DNA of 64,000 bases from NCBI RefSeq assembly GCF_000379625.1, contig NZ_KB903218.1, forward strand, positions 186,001 to 250,000. The letters run 5' to 3'. Every line of letters starts with the position of its first letter. Position 1 is the stretch's first letter. A program made the translations under genes and the position numbers. Below, in pieces: positions 50,543-58,332 of the stretch. This DNA is from Actinomycetospora chiangmaiensis DSM 45062 (lineage in GTDB: Bacteria; Actinomycetota; Actinomycetes; Mycobacteriales; Pseudonocardiaceae). The notes below the pieces were generated by a model. The model saw nothing but the letters and a program-made list of their open reading frames with translations, did no database searches and had not been told where the DNA came from.

Positions 50543-52263
50543 CGCAGGACCGTGAGCGGGAGCCGCAGCGCGCCGGGCGCCTCGGCCGGGACGACGGGCC
50601 GTGTCGGGGCGATCGGCTCCACCCGGCGGTAGGCCTCCCCGGGCGCGGGCCGCACGTCGGGTTCCCCGGCGTTCGGCCACAGGGACAGCGCCCGCTCAGC
50701 GAGCGCGGTGATCGTCAGCGACGGGTTGACCCCGAGATTCGACGGGATCGTCGACCCGTCGATCACGTGCACGCCGGGGTGGCCGTGCAGGCGGTGGTAG
50801 GCGTCGACCACGCCGTCGTCGGGGGTGGAGCCCAGCAGCGCCCCGCCGAGGAAGTGCCCGGTCACGGGGATGTTCGCGAGGCTCGACGCCGCGCCGACCG
50901 GCACCCCGCGGATCCGTCGGGCGACCCGTCGGGCGACCTCGTGGCCCGCGGGGATCCACGGCGGGTTGGCCTCGCCGTCGGGGGCCGCGCTGGTGAGCCC
51001 GGGCAGGAACCGTCGCCGCTTGACGGTGAGCGAGTTGTTCAGCGTCTGCATCACCAGCAGGACGATGGACTCCTCCGACCAGCGCTTCGGCCGGTGGAGC
51101 AGGGGGATTTCCCGACGACGGGTCGCGAACTCCCGGAGGACCCGCCGCCAGCCGGGTCCCTGCCGGCCGATCGTCGGGTCGTCCGGGTCCGCCGTGCCGT
51201 CGATGAGCATCGCCGACATCAGCGCGAGCAGGTTCGACCCGTGCCCGTAGCGGACCGGCTCGACGTGGGTGTTCTCGTCGACGTGGATCGACGAGGTGAT
51301 GGCGACGCCGTCGGTGAAGTCGGCGGTCGGGTCGGGCGTGCGTGCCGCGAGGATGGCCTCGGAGTTGGTGCGCACGCCGTGGCCGAGCCGGCGCGAGACG
51401 CGGGGGAGGAAGCCCTTGTCCCGCTGCCGGTGCAGGAGCCGCTGCGTGCCGAGCGCGGAGGCGGAGACGACCACCTGACCCGCCGTCAGGACCCGTCGTC
51501 GGGAACGGCGTCCGGGGCGCGGGGTCTCGCGGACCTCGACCTCGTAGCCGGAGGCGCCCGAGAGGTCGCCGTGGCGGGGCCGGATGACGGTCGCCGTCGT
51601 CAGCGGGTGCACGGTGGCGCCCGCGGCCTCGGCGAGGTGCAGGTAGTTCTTCGCGACGGTGTTCTTGGCGTTGTGCCGACACCCGGTCATGCACTCGCCG
51701 CAGTCGATGCAGGTGCGGCGGGCGGGGCCGACGCCGCCGAAGTACGGGTCCGGGACCTCGACGCCCGGCCGGTCGCCGAAGAGGACCCCGACGTCGGCGT
51801 TGCGGTAGGTGTGCCCGACCCCGAGCTCCTCGGCGACGTCGCGCATCACGGCGTCGGCGGCGGAGGTGCGCGGGTAGGTCTGCACGCCGAGCATGCGAGA
51901 GGCCTGGTCGTAGTGGCGGTCGAGCTCGTCGTCCCAGTTCACCCCGACCGGCCAGGTGCCGTCGGCGAACACGCGGGCCGGCGGCCGGTAGAGCGTGTTC
52001 GCGTACACCAGCGACCCGCCGCCGACGCCCGCGCCGGAGAGCACGAGCACGTGGCGCAGCGGGTCGACGCGGAAGATGCCGTGCAGACCCAGGCGCGGGG
52101 CCCACAGGAAGTCGCGCAGGTGCCAGGAGGTGCGGGCGAACTCGTGGTCGGCGAACCGCCGACCCGCCTCGAGCACCCCGACCCGGTACCCCTTCTCGGT
52201 GGCCCGCAGCGCGGCCACGCCGCCGCCGAATCCCGAGCCGATCACGAGGACGTCGTAGTCCAT
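50539..52263 (-). CDS. choD: cholesterol-oxidase-like GMC oxidoreductase
   Basis: 574 residues. FAD motif VLVIGSGFGGGVAALRATEKG, then GGGSLVYANTLY. The Cys-rich CIDCGECMTGCRHNAKNTV is the feature of the ChoD-type mycobacterial cholesterol oxidase group. C-terminal HVIDGSTIPSNLGVNPSLT carries the active-site region. It would oxidise a sterol or other lipid alcohol. First gene of the operon with TetR and P450; regulation is inferred from the palindrome upstream. Confidence 0.85.
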   Translation of the reverse strand: MDYDVLVIGSGFGGGVAALRATEKGYRVGVLEAGRRFADHEFARTSWHLRDFLWAPRLGLHGIFRVDPLRHVLVLSGAGVGGGSLVYANTLYRPPARVFADGTWPVGVNWDDELDRHYDQASRMLGVQTYPRTSAADAVMRDVAEELGVGHTYRNADVGVLFGDRPGVEVPDPYFGGVGPARRTCIDCGECMTGCRHNAKNTVAKNYLHLAEAAGATVHPLTTATVIRPRHGDLSGASGYEVEVRETPRPGRRSRRRVLTAGQVVVSASALGTQRLLHRQRDKGFLPRVSRRLGHGVRTNSEAILAARTPDPTADFTDGVAITSSIHVDENTHVEPVRYGHGSNLLALMSAMLIDGTADPDDPTIGRQGPGWRRVLREFATRRREIPLLHRPKRWSEESIVLLVMQTLNNSLTVKRRRFLPGLTSAAPDGEANPPWIPAGHEVARRVARRIRGVPVGAASSLANIPVTGHFLGGALLGSTPDDGVVDAYHRLHGHPGVHVIDGSTIPSNLGVNPSLTITALAERALSLWPNAGEPDVRPAPGEAYRRVEPIAPTRPVVPAEAPGALRLPLTVLR

Positions 52264-52283
52264 GACGAGAACTGTGCGCCGCT

Positions 52284-52302
52284 TGTTGGCAGCTTGTCAA
52301 CA
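52284..52302. promoter_or_regulatory. operator/promoter candidate upstream of choD-like gene
   Basis: On the minus strand TGTTGACA, AGC, TGCCAACA: an inverted repeat (7 of 8 pairs), 20 bases before the start codon, overlapping a TTGACA -35-like box. The most likely binding site for the TetR of the same operon. Confidence 0.5.
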
Positions 52303-52319
52303 GGGTGCGCTGCGCGCCT

Positions 52320-52359
52320 GTGAGTACTTCTCCGTGCCCTGACACGGAAAAGTGCTCAC
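52320..52359. repeat. hairpin element, family 3 copy 2
   Basis: GTGAGTACTTCTCCGTG, 6-base loop CCCTGA, CACGGAAAAGTGCTCAC: 15 of 17 positions pair. Compared with copy 1 at 14818-14857 the loop and inner arm bases differ, but length and layout are the same. It lies in the divergent region between the XRE gene and the choD-like gene. Confidence 0.85.
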
Positions 52360-52422
52360 GGGCGTTCTGCTCCTGGCGGATCCGGGGGACGGCGGGCGGC
52401 GGGGTCTGCGACGGTGCTCGGC

Positions 52423-52821
52423 ATGGGTGAGCTGATTCGGCTGGACGCGCGCCGCCCCGGGCGGGGCGCCGGCCCGGACCTGACGAACGGGTCGTTCGTG
52501 CACCACGAGGCCACGAACGACCCGTTCGTCAGGTCGAGGACCGCCCACGCCCCCGAACCCCTGTGGCGCGAGGTGGTCGGCCGACGGATCCGTGCCGTGC
52601 GCCGGGACCGGGGCGAGCGGCTGACCGACACCGCCGAGCGGGCCGGGATGTCGCCGCAGTACCTGTCGGAGATCGAGCGCGGCCGCAAGGACTCGTCGAG
52701 CGAGATCCTCGCGGCCGTCGCCGGGGCGCTGGAGGTGCCGCTGCGCGACCTGATCGGGCTGGCCCACGCCGACCTCGCTCGCGGCGCCGGGTCGCGCGGG
52801 CCGGTGCTGCTGGCGGCGTGA
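52423..52821 (+). CDS. XRE-family regulator with LAA end (ClgR/PopR-like)
   Basis: 132 residues from ATG 52423 (a GTG at 52414 is alternative). The helix-turn-helix at 54-108 contains LTDTAERAGMSPQYLSEIER. This HTH with the LVLxxEIERG pattern matches ClgR/PopR, activators of clp genes in actinobacteria. The protein ends VLLAA, like the Ala-Ala-type degrons of those regulators. Residues 20-37 are encoded by a family 2 hairpin. The clpP operon ends three bases away, tail to tail. Regulation of that operon is inferred. Confidence 0.78.
   Translation: MGELIRLDARRPGRGAGPDLTNGSFVHHEATNDPFVRSRTAHAPEPLWREVVGRRIRAVRRDRGERLTDTAERAGMSPQYLSEIERGRKDSSSEILAAVAGALEVPLRDLIGLAHADLARGAGSRGPVLLAA
52479..52533. 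repeat. hairpin element, family 2 copy 2 (inside the XRE gene)
   Basis: Perfect 22-base inverted repeat (52479-52500, 52512-52533) with an 11-base loop, the loop length of the 9877 copy. Arms carry GACGAACGGGTCGTTCGTG. It is translated in frame as LTNGSFV, a short loop, and TNDPFVR within the N-terminus of the regulator. Confidence 0.9.
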
Positions 52822-52823
52822 CA

Positions 52824-53411
52824 TCAGTGCCGGTCGATCACCTGGTCGACGATCCCGTAGTCGCGGGCCGCGGCGGCGGTGAGCACGAGGTCGCGGTCGG
52901 TGTCGCGTCGTAGCGTCTCCGACGAGCGTCCCGTGTGCTTCGCCAGGATCGTCTCCATCTCGGCGCGCACCCGGACCACCTCGTCGGCGGCGAGGATGAG
53001 GTCGGGGATCGCACCACGACCCTGGGCGGCGGGCTGGTGCAGCACCACCCGCGCGTGGGGGAGAGCGGAGCGTCGCCCCGGCGCGCCGGCCGCGAGGAGC
53101 ACCGCACCCGCGGCGACCGCCTGCCCGACGCAGGTCGTCGCGACCGGCGCGCGCACGTACTGCAGCGTGTCGTAGACCGCGAGCATCGCCGCCGTGTCGC
53201 CGCCCTCGCAGTTCACGTACAGCCCGATCTCCTGCTCCGGGGCCTCCGCCTCGAGGTGGAGCAGCTGGGCGATCAGCGCGTTCGCGACCCCGGCGTCGAT
53301 CGCCGTCCCCAGGTACACGATGCGTTGGCTGAGCAGGTGGGAGTAGACGTCGGTGATCCGCTCGCCGCGCGAGTCGCGGGTCAGGACGTTCGGGATCGTG
53401 TAGCTGCTCAT
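52824..53411 (-). CDS. ClpP-like protein with missing catalytic Ser
   Basis: 195 residues. The fold matches ClpP, but the Ser motif reads TCVGQAVAAGAVLLAAG: by alignment with GQAASMGA the catalytic Ser is Ala100 (codon 53112-53114). The oxyanion stretch VNCEGGDTAA lacks the canonical SPGGS. The catalytic His (LHQP, 125) remains. The ATG at 53411 overlaps the stop of the active clpP (ATGA). It is probably a structural or regulatory partner, comparable in idea with ClpR of cyanobacteria. Confidence 0.86.
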   Translation of the reverse strand: MSSYTIPNVLTRDSRGERITDVYSHLLSQRIVYLGTAIDAGVANALIAQLLHLEAEAPEQEIGLYVNCEGGDTAAMLAVYDTLQYVRAPVATTCVGQAVAAGAVLLAAGAPGRRSALPHARVVLHQPAAQGRGAIPDLILAADEVVRVRAEMETILAKHTGRSSETLRRDTDRDLVLTAAAARDYGIVDQVIDRH

Positions 53412-54019
53412 GCCGCCACCCCCATGCCCACCCGCAGTCGCCGCACGGGCATGACCTGGTCGAAGTCCGACACGATCCCGTCGATGAACCCGTAGTCCCG
53501 GGCTTCGTCGGCGGTGAACCACCGGTCGTGGAGCGAGTCCTCGAAGACCCGCTCCGGCGGTTGCCCGGTGTCGGCGGCGATGAGGCCGAGCACGGTGTCG
53601 CGCGTGTGCCGCAGGTCGTTGGCCTGGACCTCGACCTCCACCGCGGACCCTCCGATCCCGGACGACCCCTGGTGCATGAGGATCTTCGCGTGCGGCAGGG
53701 CGAACCGTTTGCCCGGCGTGCCGGCCGAGAGCAGGAACTGGCCGGCGCTGCACGCGAGGCCCAGCGCGAGCGTCGAGACGTCGACCGGCACGAGGCGCAT
53801 GACGTCGCGGATCGCGAGCATCGCCGGCACCGAGCCGCCGGGGGAGTGGATCCACAGCGCGATGTCCGCCGCGTCGTTCTCCGCGGCCAGGGTGAGCAGG
53901 TGGGTGGCGAGGGCGGTGCCGTTGTCGTCGTCGAGCGCGCCGTCGAGCACGAGCACGCGGTGGCGCAGCAGCTGCGCCCGCAGGTCGGGGGAGAAGGACG
54001 TCGGGTCGGTCATGGCCAC
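53408..54019 (-). CDS. clpP: ATP-dependent protease subunit ClpP (catalytic)
   Basis: 203 residues. The Ser motif GLACSAGQFLLSAG (Ser91), the His in ILMHQ (116) and SPGGSV for the oxyanion hole are all present. Would form the proteolytic ring with ClpX/ClpC, which are not in the window. It ends VGMGVAA. First gene of the two-gene operon; the partner gene starts in its stop codon. Not the main housekeeping pair, which is usually beside tig or clpX. Confidence 0.9.
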   Translation of the reverse strand: MAMTDPTSFSPDLRAQLLRHRVLVLDGALDDDNGTALATHLLTLAAENDAADIALWIHSPGGSVPAMLAIRDVMRLVPVDVSTLALGLACSAGQFLLSAGTPGKRFALPHAKILMHQGSSGIGGSAVEVEVQANDLRHTRDTVLGLIAADTGQPPERVFEDSLHDRWFTADEARDYGFIDGIVSDFDQVMPVRRLRVGMGVAA

Positions 54020-54168
54020 GACCCTGGCGTCCCGACGACGGGTCCCGCCGCGGGTTCCGCCGTCGGCCGCGTCGTGCTGCCGTGAGCAGCGCGAGAGCCG
54101 AACGGGCCGCGCGTGATCGCTCCGCGCGGCCCGACAGGATCTCGTCCTCCGACTCCTACCCTGGAGCC

Positions 54169-54597
54169 GTGATCGTCGCCGCCCTCCACGTCGCGCCGGA
54201 GCGCAAGGCGCCGACGGAGGCCGTCGAGCGGATCGCGTGCGAGGCCGGGAAGGGCGTCGTCGGCGACCGCTACTTCGGCACGCGGCACCGCCACGTCTCG
54301 GTCCAGTCGCTCGAGGAGCTGGCCGAGGCCGCCGACGCGCGCGGCGCCCCGGTGCCCGCCGGCGACACCCGGCGCATGGTCACGGTCGACACCGGCCGTG
54401 TCCCGACGACGCCCGGAGCGCGGATCACGCTCGGCGACGTCGAGCTCGAGGTCGTCCGCAAGGCCGCCCCGTGCCGCGTCATGGAGACCGCCGTCGGCCC
54501 CGGCGCGGCCCGGGCGATGCACGAGCGCGGCGGGGCGATCTGCCGGGTCCTGACGTCGGGTGTCGTCGAGCTGGGGAGCCCCGTCACCTACGGGTGA
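54169..54597 (+). CDS. MOSC domain-containing protein
   Basis: 142 residues from GTG 54169 with CTGGAG just upstream. MOSC fold with VGDRYFGTRHRH at the front, APCRVMET carrying the conserved Cys, and GGAICRVLTSGVV. MOSC proteins handle molybdenum-cofactor or sulfur groups. Divergent from the clpP operon and convergent with the formamidase-like gene. Confidence 0.88.
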   Translation: MIVAALHVAPERKAPTEAVERIACEAGKGVVGDRYFGTRHRHVSVQSLEELAEAADARGAPVPAGDTRRMVTVDTGRVPTTPGARITLGDVELEVVRKAAPCRVMETAVGPGAARAMHERGGAICRVLTSGVVELGSPVTYG

Positions 54598-54655
54598 GTG
54601 TCGGACGGAGCGCGGGGAGGACGACCAGGTGGTCGCCGGCGCCGGAGCGCCAGGG

Positions 54656-55495
54656 CTACCGGCTGGTCAGCAGCGGCACCGCTATGTCGCGCAGCGGCCC
54701 CGGGAGCGCGAGCCGGTCGCAGGCGTCGAAGTGGGTGCCGCCCTCCTGCTGCAGGACGTCGATCGTCACGCCGGGCCAGGCGTCGACGAGCAGGCGCTGC
54801 TGGCGGTCGAACTCGCCCGGCTCGTCGCCGCCGCAGGTCAGGAGCAGCGGACCCGGGCCCGTCGGGGTCATGTGGACCGGGCTCGCGTCGTGGGCCGTCG
54901 CCTCGTCCATGGCCAGCACGTCGTTGAGGTAGGAGCGTCGGATCGGGTCGAGGTCGTAGAGGCCGCTGATCCCGACGACGGGTCCGACGGTGTCGGCCGG
55001 GAGGTCGTGGGCCGTCCAGTCGGTCGCCATCGCGGTGGTCACGAGGTGCCCGCCGGCGGAGTGGCCGACCAGGCCGATCGACGTGGGCCGGGCCCCGAGG
55101 TCGGGCGCGCGCCGGGCGAGCTCCGCGATCCCCGCCCGGACGTCGGCGACGACGTCGGTGATCGCGACGTCCGGCACGAGCCGGTAGTCGAGCGAGGCGA
55201 AGACCGCACCCGCCGTCAGGAAGGACTCGGCGAGGAACCCGAAGGTCTCCTTGTCCAGCGCCTGCCAGTACCCGCCGTGCACGAACACCACGAGCGGCGA
55301 GGTGCCGCCGCCGGGCGGGGGCGAGTACACGTCCGCGGCCTGCCGTGGGTCGTCGCCGTAGCGGATCGTGAGCGGCGGGTGCTCCCGGCGCACCGCGTCG
55401 CTGCGGGCCGCCCAGTCCGCGATGATCGCGTCCGCGTCGTCCACGAGCGCCCGCGCGTCGTACTGCGCGTCCAGCCATTCCCTCGTCTCCGCCAT
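54656..55495 (-). CDS. alpha/beta hydrolase (kynurenine formamidase-like)
   Basis: 279 residues. The motif VVFVHGGYWQALDK (HGGYW) and the nucleophile GHSAGGH with the His in GGTHFDACD are typical of KynB/AFMID-like esterases. Would hydrolyse an N-formyl or ester bond. The ATG at 55495 is used; a GTG at 55501 adds two residues. Divergent from the phosphotriesterase-like gene (105 bases). Confidence 0.85.
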   Translation of the reverse strand: MAETREWLDAQYDARALVDDADAIIADWAARSDAVRREHPPLTIRYGDDPRQAADVYSPPPGGGTSPLVVFVHGGYWQALDKETFGFLAESFLTAGAVFASLDYRLVPDVAITDVVADVRAGIAELARRAPDLGARPTSIGLVGHSAGGHLVTTAMATDWTAHDLPADTVGPVVGISGLYDLDPIRRSYLNDVLAMDEATAHDASPVHMTPTGPGPLLLTCGGDEPGEFDRQQRLLVDAWPGVTIDVLQQEGGTHFDACDRLALPGPLRDIAVPLLTSR

Positions 55496-55600
55496 GGTCA
55501 CCGGTGTACCCGGCGGGCGGTGATCGCCCACGCCACACGCGCGGACGGCGGCGTCGATCGCCGCACCCGGGGCGGCGGCCCCGCCGTCATCCTTCGGCCC

Positions 55601-56578
55601 ATGACGAGCACGACGGTGCCCACCGTCCGCGGTCCCGTGGCCGCCGAGGACCTCGGGGATGTCCTCGCCCACGAACACGTCTTCGTGCGCAGCGAGGAGA
55701 TCCTGCGCAACTACCCGCACCTGTGGGACGAGGAGGCGCGGGTGGCCGACGCGGTCACCCGGCTGCGGGCGATGGTGGACCGCGGCGTGCGCACCATCGT
55801 CGACCCGACCGTCCTCGGGCTCGGCCGCGACGTGGCGCGGGTCGCCCGCGTGAACGCGCACGTCGACCTGCACGTCGTCGTCGCCACCGGCGTCTACACC
55901 TACGACTCGGTGCCGTTCTTCTTCTCCCAGTACGGCCCCGGCACCCTGCTCGGCGGCGAGGACCCGATGGTCGAGCTGTTCGTCCGGGACATCACCGAGG
56001 GCATCGCCGACACCGGCATCCGCGCCGGGATGCTCAAGTGCGCCATCGAGACGGAGCTGACGCCCGGGGTCGAGCGGGTCCTCGTGGCCGTCGCGGCCGC
56101 GCACCGGGCGACCGGCACCCCGATCACCGTGCACACCAGCCCCGCCCACGGCACCGGGGCGGTCGCCCTCGACGTGCTCGAGCGGGAGGGCGTGGACCCG
56201 CGCCACGTCGTCCTCGGGCACAGCGGCGACTCCGACGACGTCGACGCGCTGCGCGCCCTGGCCGACCGCGGCGCGATCCTCGGCATGGACCGCTTCGGCC
56301 TCGACGTCATCCTGCCGACCGACCGGCGCGTCGCCACCATCGCCGCGCTGGCCGCCGCGGGCTACGCCGACCGCATGGTGCTGGCCCACGACGCGTCCTG
56401 CCGCATCGACTGGTTCCGCCCCGAGGCGCTCGCCGCCCTCGCCCCCGACTGGCACTTCACCTTCATCCACGACGCGGTGCTCCCGGCGCTGCGGGCCGCC
56501 GGGGTCACCGACGGGCAGCTCACGACGATGCTGGTGGACGTCCCGCGACGCCACCTCACCACGGCCGGCCCGGCATGA
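55601..56578 (+). CDS. phosphotriesterase-family metal hydrolase
   Basis: 325 residues. The first metal motif HEHVFVRSEEILRNYP, the bridging Lys in GMLKCAIE, VHTSPAH, VLGHSGDSDD and the late Asp in MVLAHDASC map to the amidohydrolase-fold PTE family. Members hydrolyse lactones or phosphotriesters. The stop overlaps a possible ATG at 56575 of the next frame. Its neighbour downstream is a thioesterase. Confidence 0.88.
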   Translation: MTSTTVPTVRGPVAAEDLGDVLAHEHVFVRSEEILRNYPHLWDEEARVADAVTRLRAMVDRGVRTIVDPTVLGLGRDVARVARVNAHVDLHVVVATGVYTYDSVPFFFSQYGPGTLLGGEDPMVELFVRDITEGIADTGIRAGMLKCAIETELTPGVERVLVAVAAAHRATGTPITVHTSPAHGTGAVALDVLEREGVDPRHVVLGHSGDSDDVDALRALADRGAILGMDRFGLDVILPTDRRVATIAALAAAGYADRMVLAHDASCRIDWFRPEALAALAPDWHFTFIHDAVLPALRAAGVTDGQLTTMLVDVPRRHLTTAGPA

Positions 56579-56679
56579 CGCATCGTCCGATCGACGCCGC
56601 CTCTCGACCGCCGCACGGCGCCCGCCGGCTCGGCAGCATCACGGGGGTCGCAGCGAGGGGACCGAGGGGGACCAGGGGC

Positions 56680-57156
56680 ATGACGGACGTCGACGACCGT
56701 CGGGACGGCACCGACCGGGCGCGGGACTACCGGGCGCTGGTGGACTACGGGCTGGCCGCCGGCATCGGGCTCGGGCACTCGCTCGGGCTGCGGCTCGAGT
56801 CGCTCGGCGCGGGCCGATCGGTCTGGTCGCTGACGCCCTCCGCCCGCGCCGCCGACGCCCGCTACACGCTGGCGGGCGGGGTGCTGGCGGCGCTCATGGA
56901 GGTCGCCATGTCCAGCGCCGTGCAGGCCGGGCTGCCGCCGCGCACCACGCAGACGACGAGCCAGCTCTCCACCTCGTTCGTCGGCTCGGTCCGCGTGGAC
57001 GACCCGCAGGTGTGCTGCGAGGCGAGGGTGCTGCACCTCGGTGGGCGCACCGCGACCGCGGAGGCGCGGGTGCTTGCGTCGGACGGGACGCTCGTGGCCC
57101 ACGGATCCGCGACCTGCCTGCTCTTCGCGATCCCCTCCGGGGCCGCCCCGGAGTGA
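56680..57156 (+). CDS. PaaI-type thioesterase
   Basis: 158 residues from ATG 56680 with ACCAGGGGC upstream; an ATG at 56575, overlapping the phosphotriesterase stop, gives a longer form. Hotdog fold with YTLAGGVLAALMEVAMSSAV and RTATAEARVLASDGTLVAHGSATCLLF. Acyl-CoA or aryl-CoA hydrolysis is likely. Confidence 0.82.
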   Translation: MTDVDDRRDGTDRARDYRALVDYGLAAGIGLGHSLGLRLESLGAGRSVWSLTPSARAADARYTLAGGVLAALMEVAMSSAVQAGLPPRTTQTTSQLSTSFVGSVRVDDPQVCCEARVLHLGGRTATAEARVLASDGTLVAHGSATCLLFAIPSGAAPE

Positions 57157-57272
57157 CCGCCGTTACCCGGAGTGTCGGGTGCCCACACGGCGGCACGATC
57201 GAGTTCCTCCACCGTTCACACGACGTTGCCCGCGGCCTCCTACGGTCGGATCACCACCGCCGAGGAGACCTC

Positions 57273-58214
57273 ATGGAACTGCGGCACCTGCACTCGTTCC
57301 TCGCCATCTCCGAGGAACTGCACTTCGGACGCGCGGCGCAGCGCCTGCACCTCGCGCAGCCGTCGCTGAGCCAGCAACTCCAACGGCTCGAGCAGAGCGT
57401 GGGGGTGCAACTGGTCGCCCGCTCCTCCCACGAGGTGCGCCTCACCCCGGCGGGGGAGGCGTTCTGCCCGGAGGCCCGCGCCGTCCTCGCCCGGGTGGAG
57501 AAGGCCCGCGAGGCCGCCCGCCAGGCCGCCGCCGGTCGCACCGGCACCGTGCGGGTCGGCTACAACTTCCCGGCCGGGCAGGGGGTGCTGCCTCGGGTGC
57601 TCGCCCGCGTCCACGCCGAGCTGCCCGAGGTCGTCGTCACGCCCCGGGAGATGCGGACGGGCCCACAGCTGCGGGCCCTGCTCGACGACGAGCTCGACGT
57701 CGGGATGGTCTACGGGCGGCCCACCGACCCGTCGCTCGGGCACCGTCGCCTGCTGCGGCTGCCGCTCGTGGCGCTGGTGGGGGAGCGGCACCCGTGGGCG
57801 TCGCTGACCCAGGTGCCGTTCGCCGAGCTGGCCCACCAGCAGTGCCTGCTGTTCCGCCGCGACCAGAGCCCCGCGATGTACGACCTGATCACCCACACCG
57901 CCCAGGCCGCGGGCTTCACGCTCGACGTCGTCGACCAGGTCGAGGACCCGGTGGCCACCTCCATCGTGGTGTCGACCCGGCCCGTCGTCGGGTTCTGCTC
58001 CGCGCCGCGCGCCGCGGCGGTGTGCTCCACGGCCACCGGCATCCGGCCGGTCGCGCTGTCGCTCGTCGACCCCACCCCGGTGCTCGAGCTCAACGTGGTC
58101 TGGCGGGTCGACGTCGAGCACATGCTCGTCGAGGAGTTCCTGCGCTGCGTGCAGACGGCGGGGCCGTTCGGCATGCCCGGCCTGCGCACCGAGACCCGCG
58201 CCGTCGGCGCCTGA
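57273..58214 (+). CDS. LysR-family regulator (paralogue B)
   Basis: 313 residues from ATG 57273 with GCCGAGGAG upstream. Almost the same layout as paralogue A at 22535: MELRHLHSFLAISEELHFGR, shared AQPSLSQQLQRLEQSVGVQL, and MRTGPQLRALLDD in place of MRTGPQTEGLLDG. Without paralogue A's Arg-rich tail. Next gene downstream is the MBL hydrolase (118 bases), the upstream one the thioesterase. Confidence 0.92.
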   Translation: MELRHLHSFLAISEELHFGRAAQRLHLAQPSLSQQLQRLEQSVGVQLVARSSHEVRLTPAGEAFCPEARAVLARVEKAREAARQAAAGRTGTVRVGYNFPAGQGVLPRVLARVHAELPEVVVTPREMRTGPQLRALLDDELDVGMVYGRPTDPSLGHRRLLRLPLVALVGERHPWASLTQVPFAELAHQQCLLFRRDQSPAMYDLITHTAQAAGFTLDVVDQVEDPVATSIVVSTRPVVGFCSAPRAAAVCSTATGIRPVALSLVDPTPVLELNVVWRVDVEHMLVEEFLRCVQTAGPFGMPGLRTETRAVGA

Positions 58215-58332
58215 GCGCGCATCGCCCGCGACGATCGCACGATCGGAACTCCGATCTTGCCGCCGCGGCACCCGCCTCCCGACCATCGGGGGCCCGGTCG
58301 GCGCCCCGTCGGCCCGGGGCGAGGGAGGCGAC

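Noticed and set aside
52824-53855. 343-residue form of the Ser-less ClpP
   Set aside because: The added N-terminal part is an out-of-frame reading of the active clpP; ATG 53411 overlaps its stop and starts at the ClpP N-terminus.
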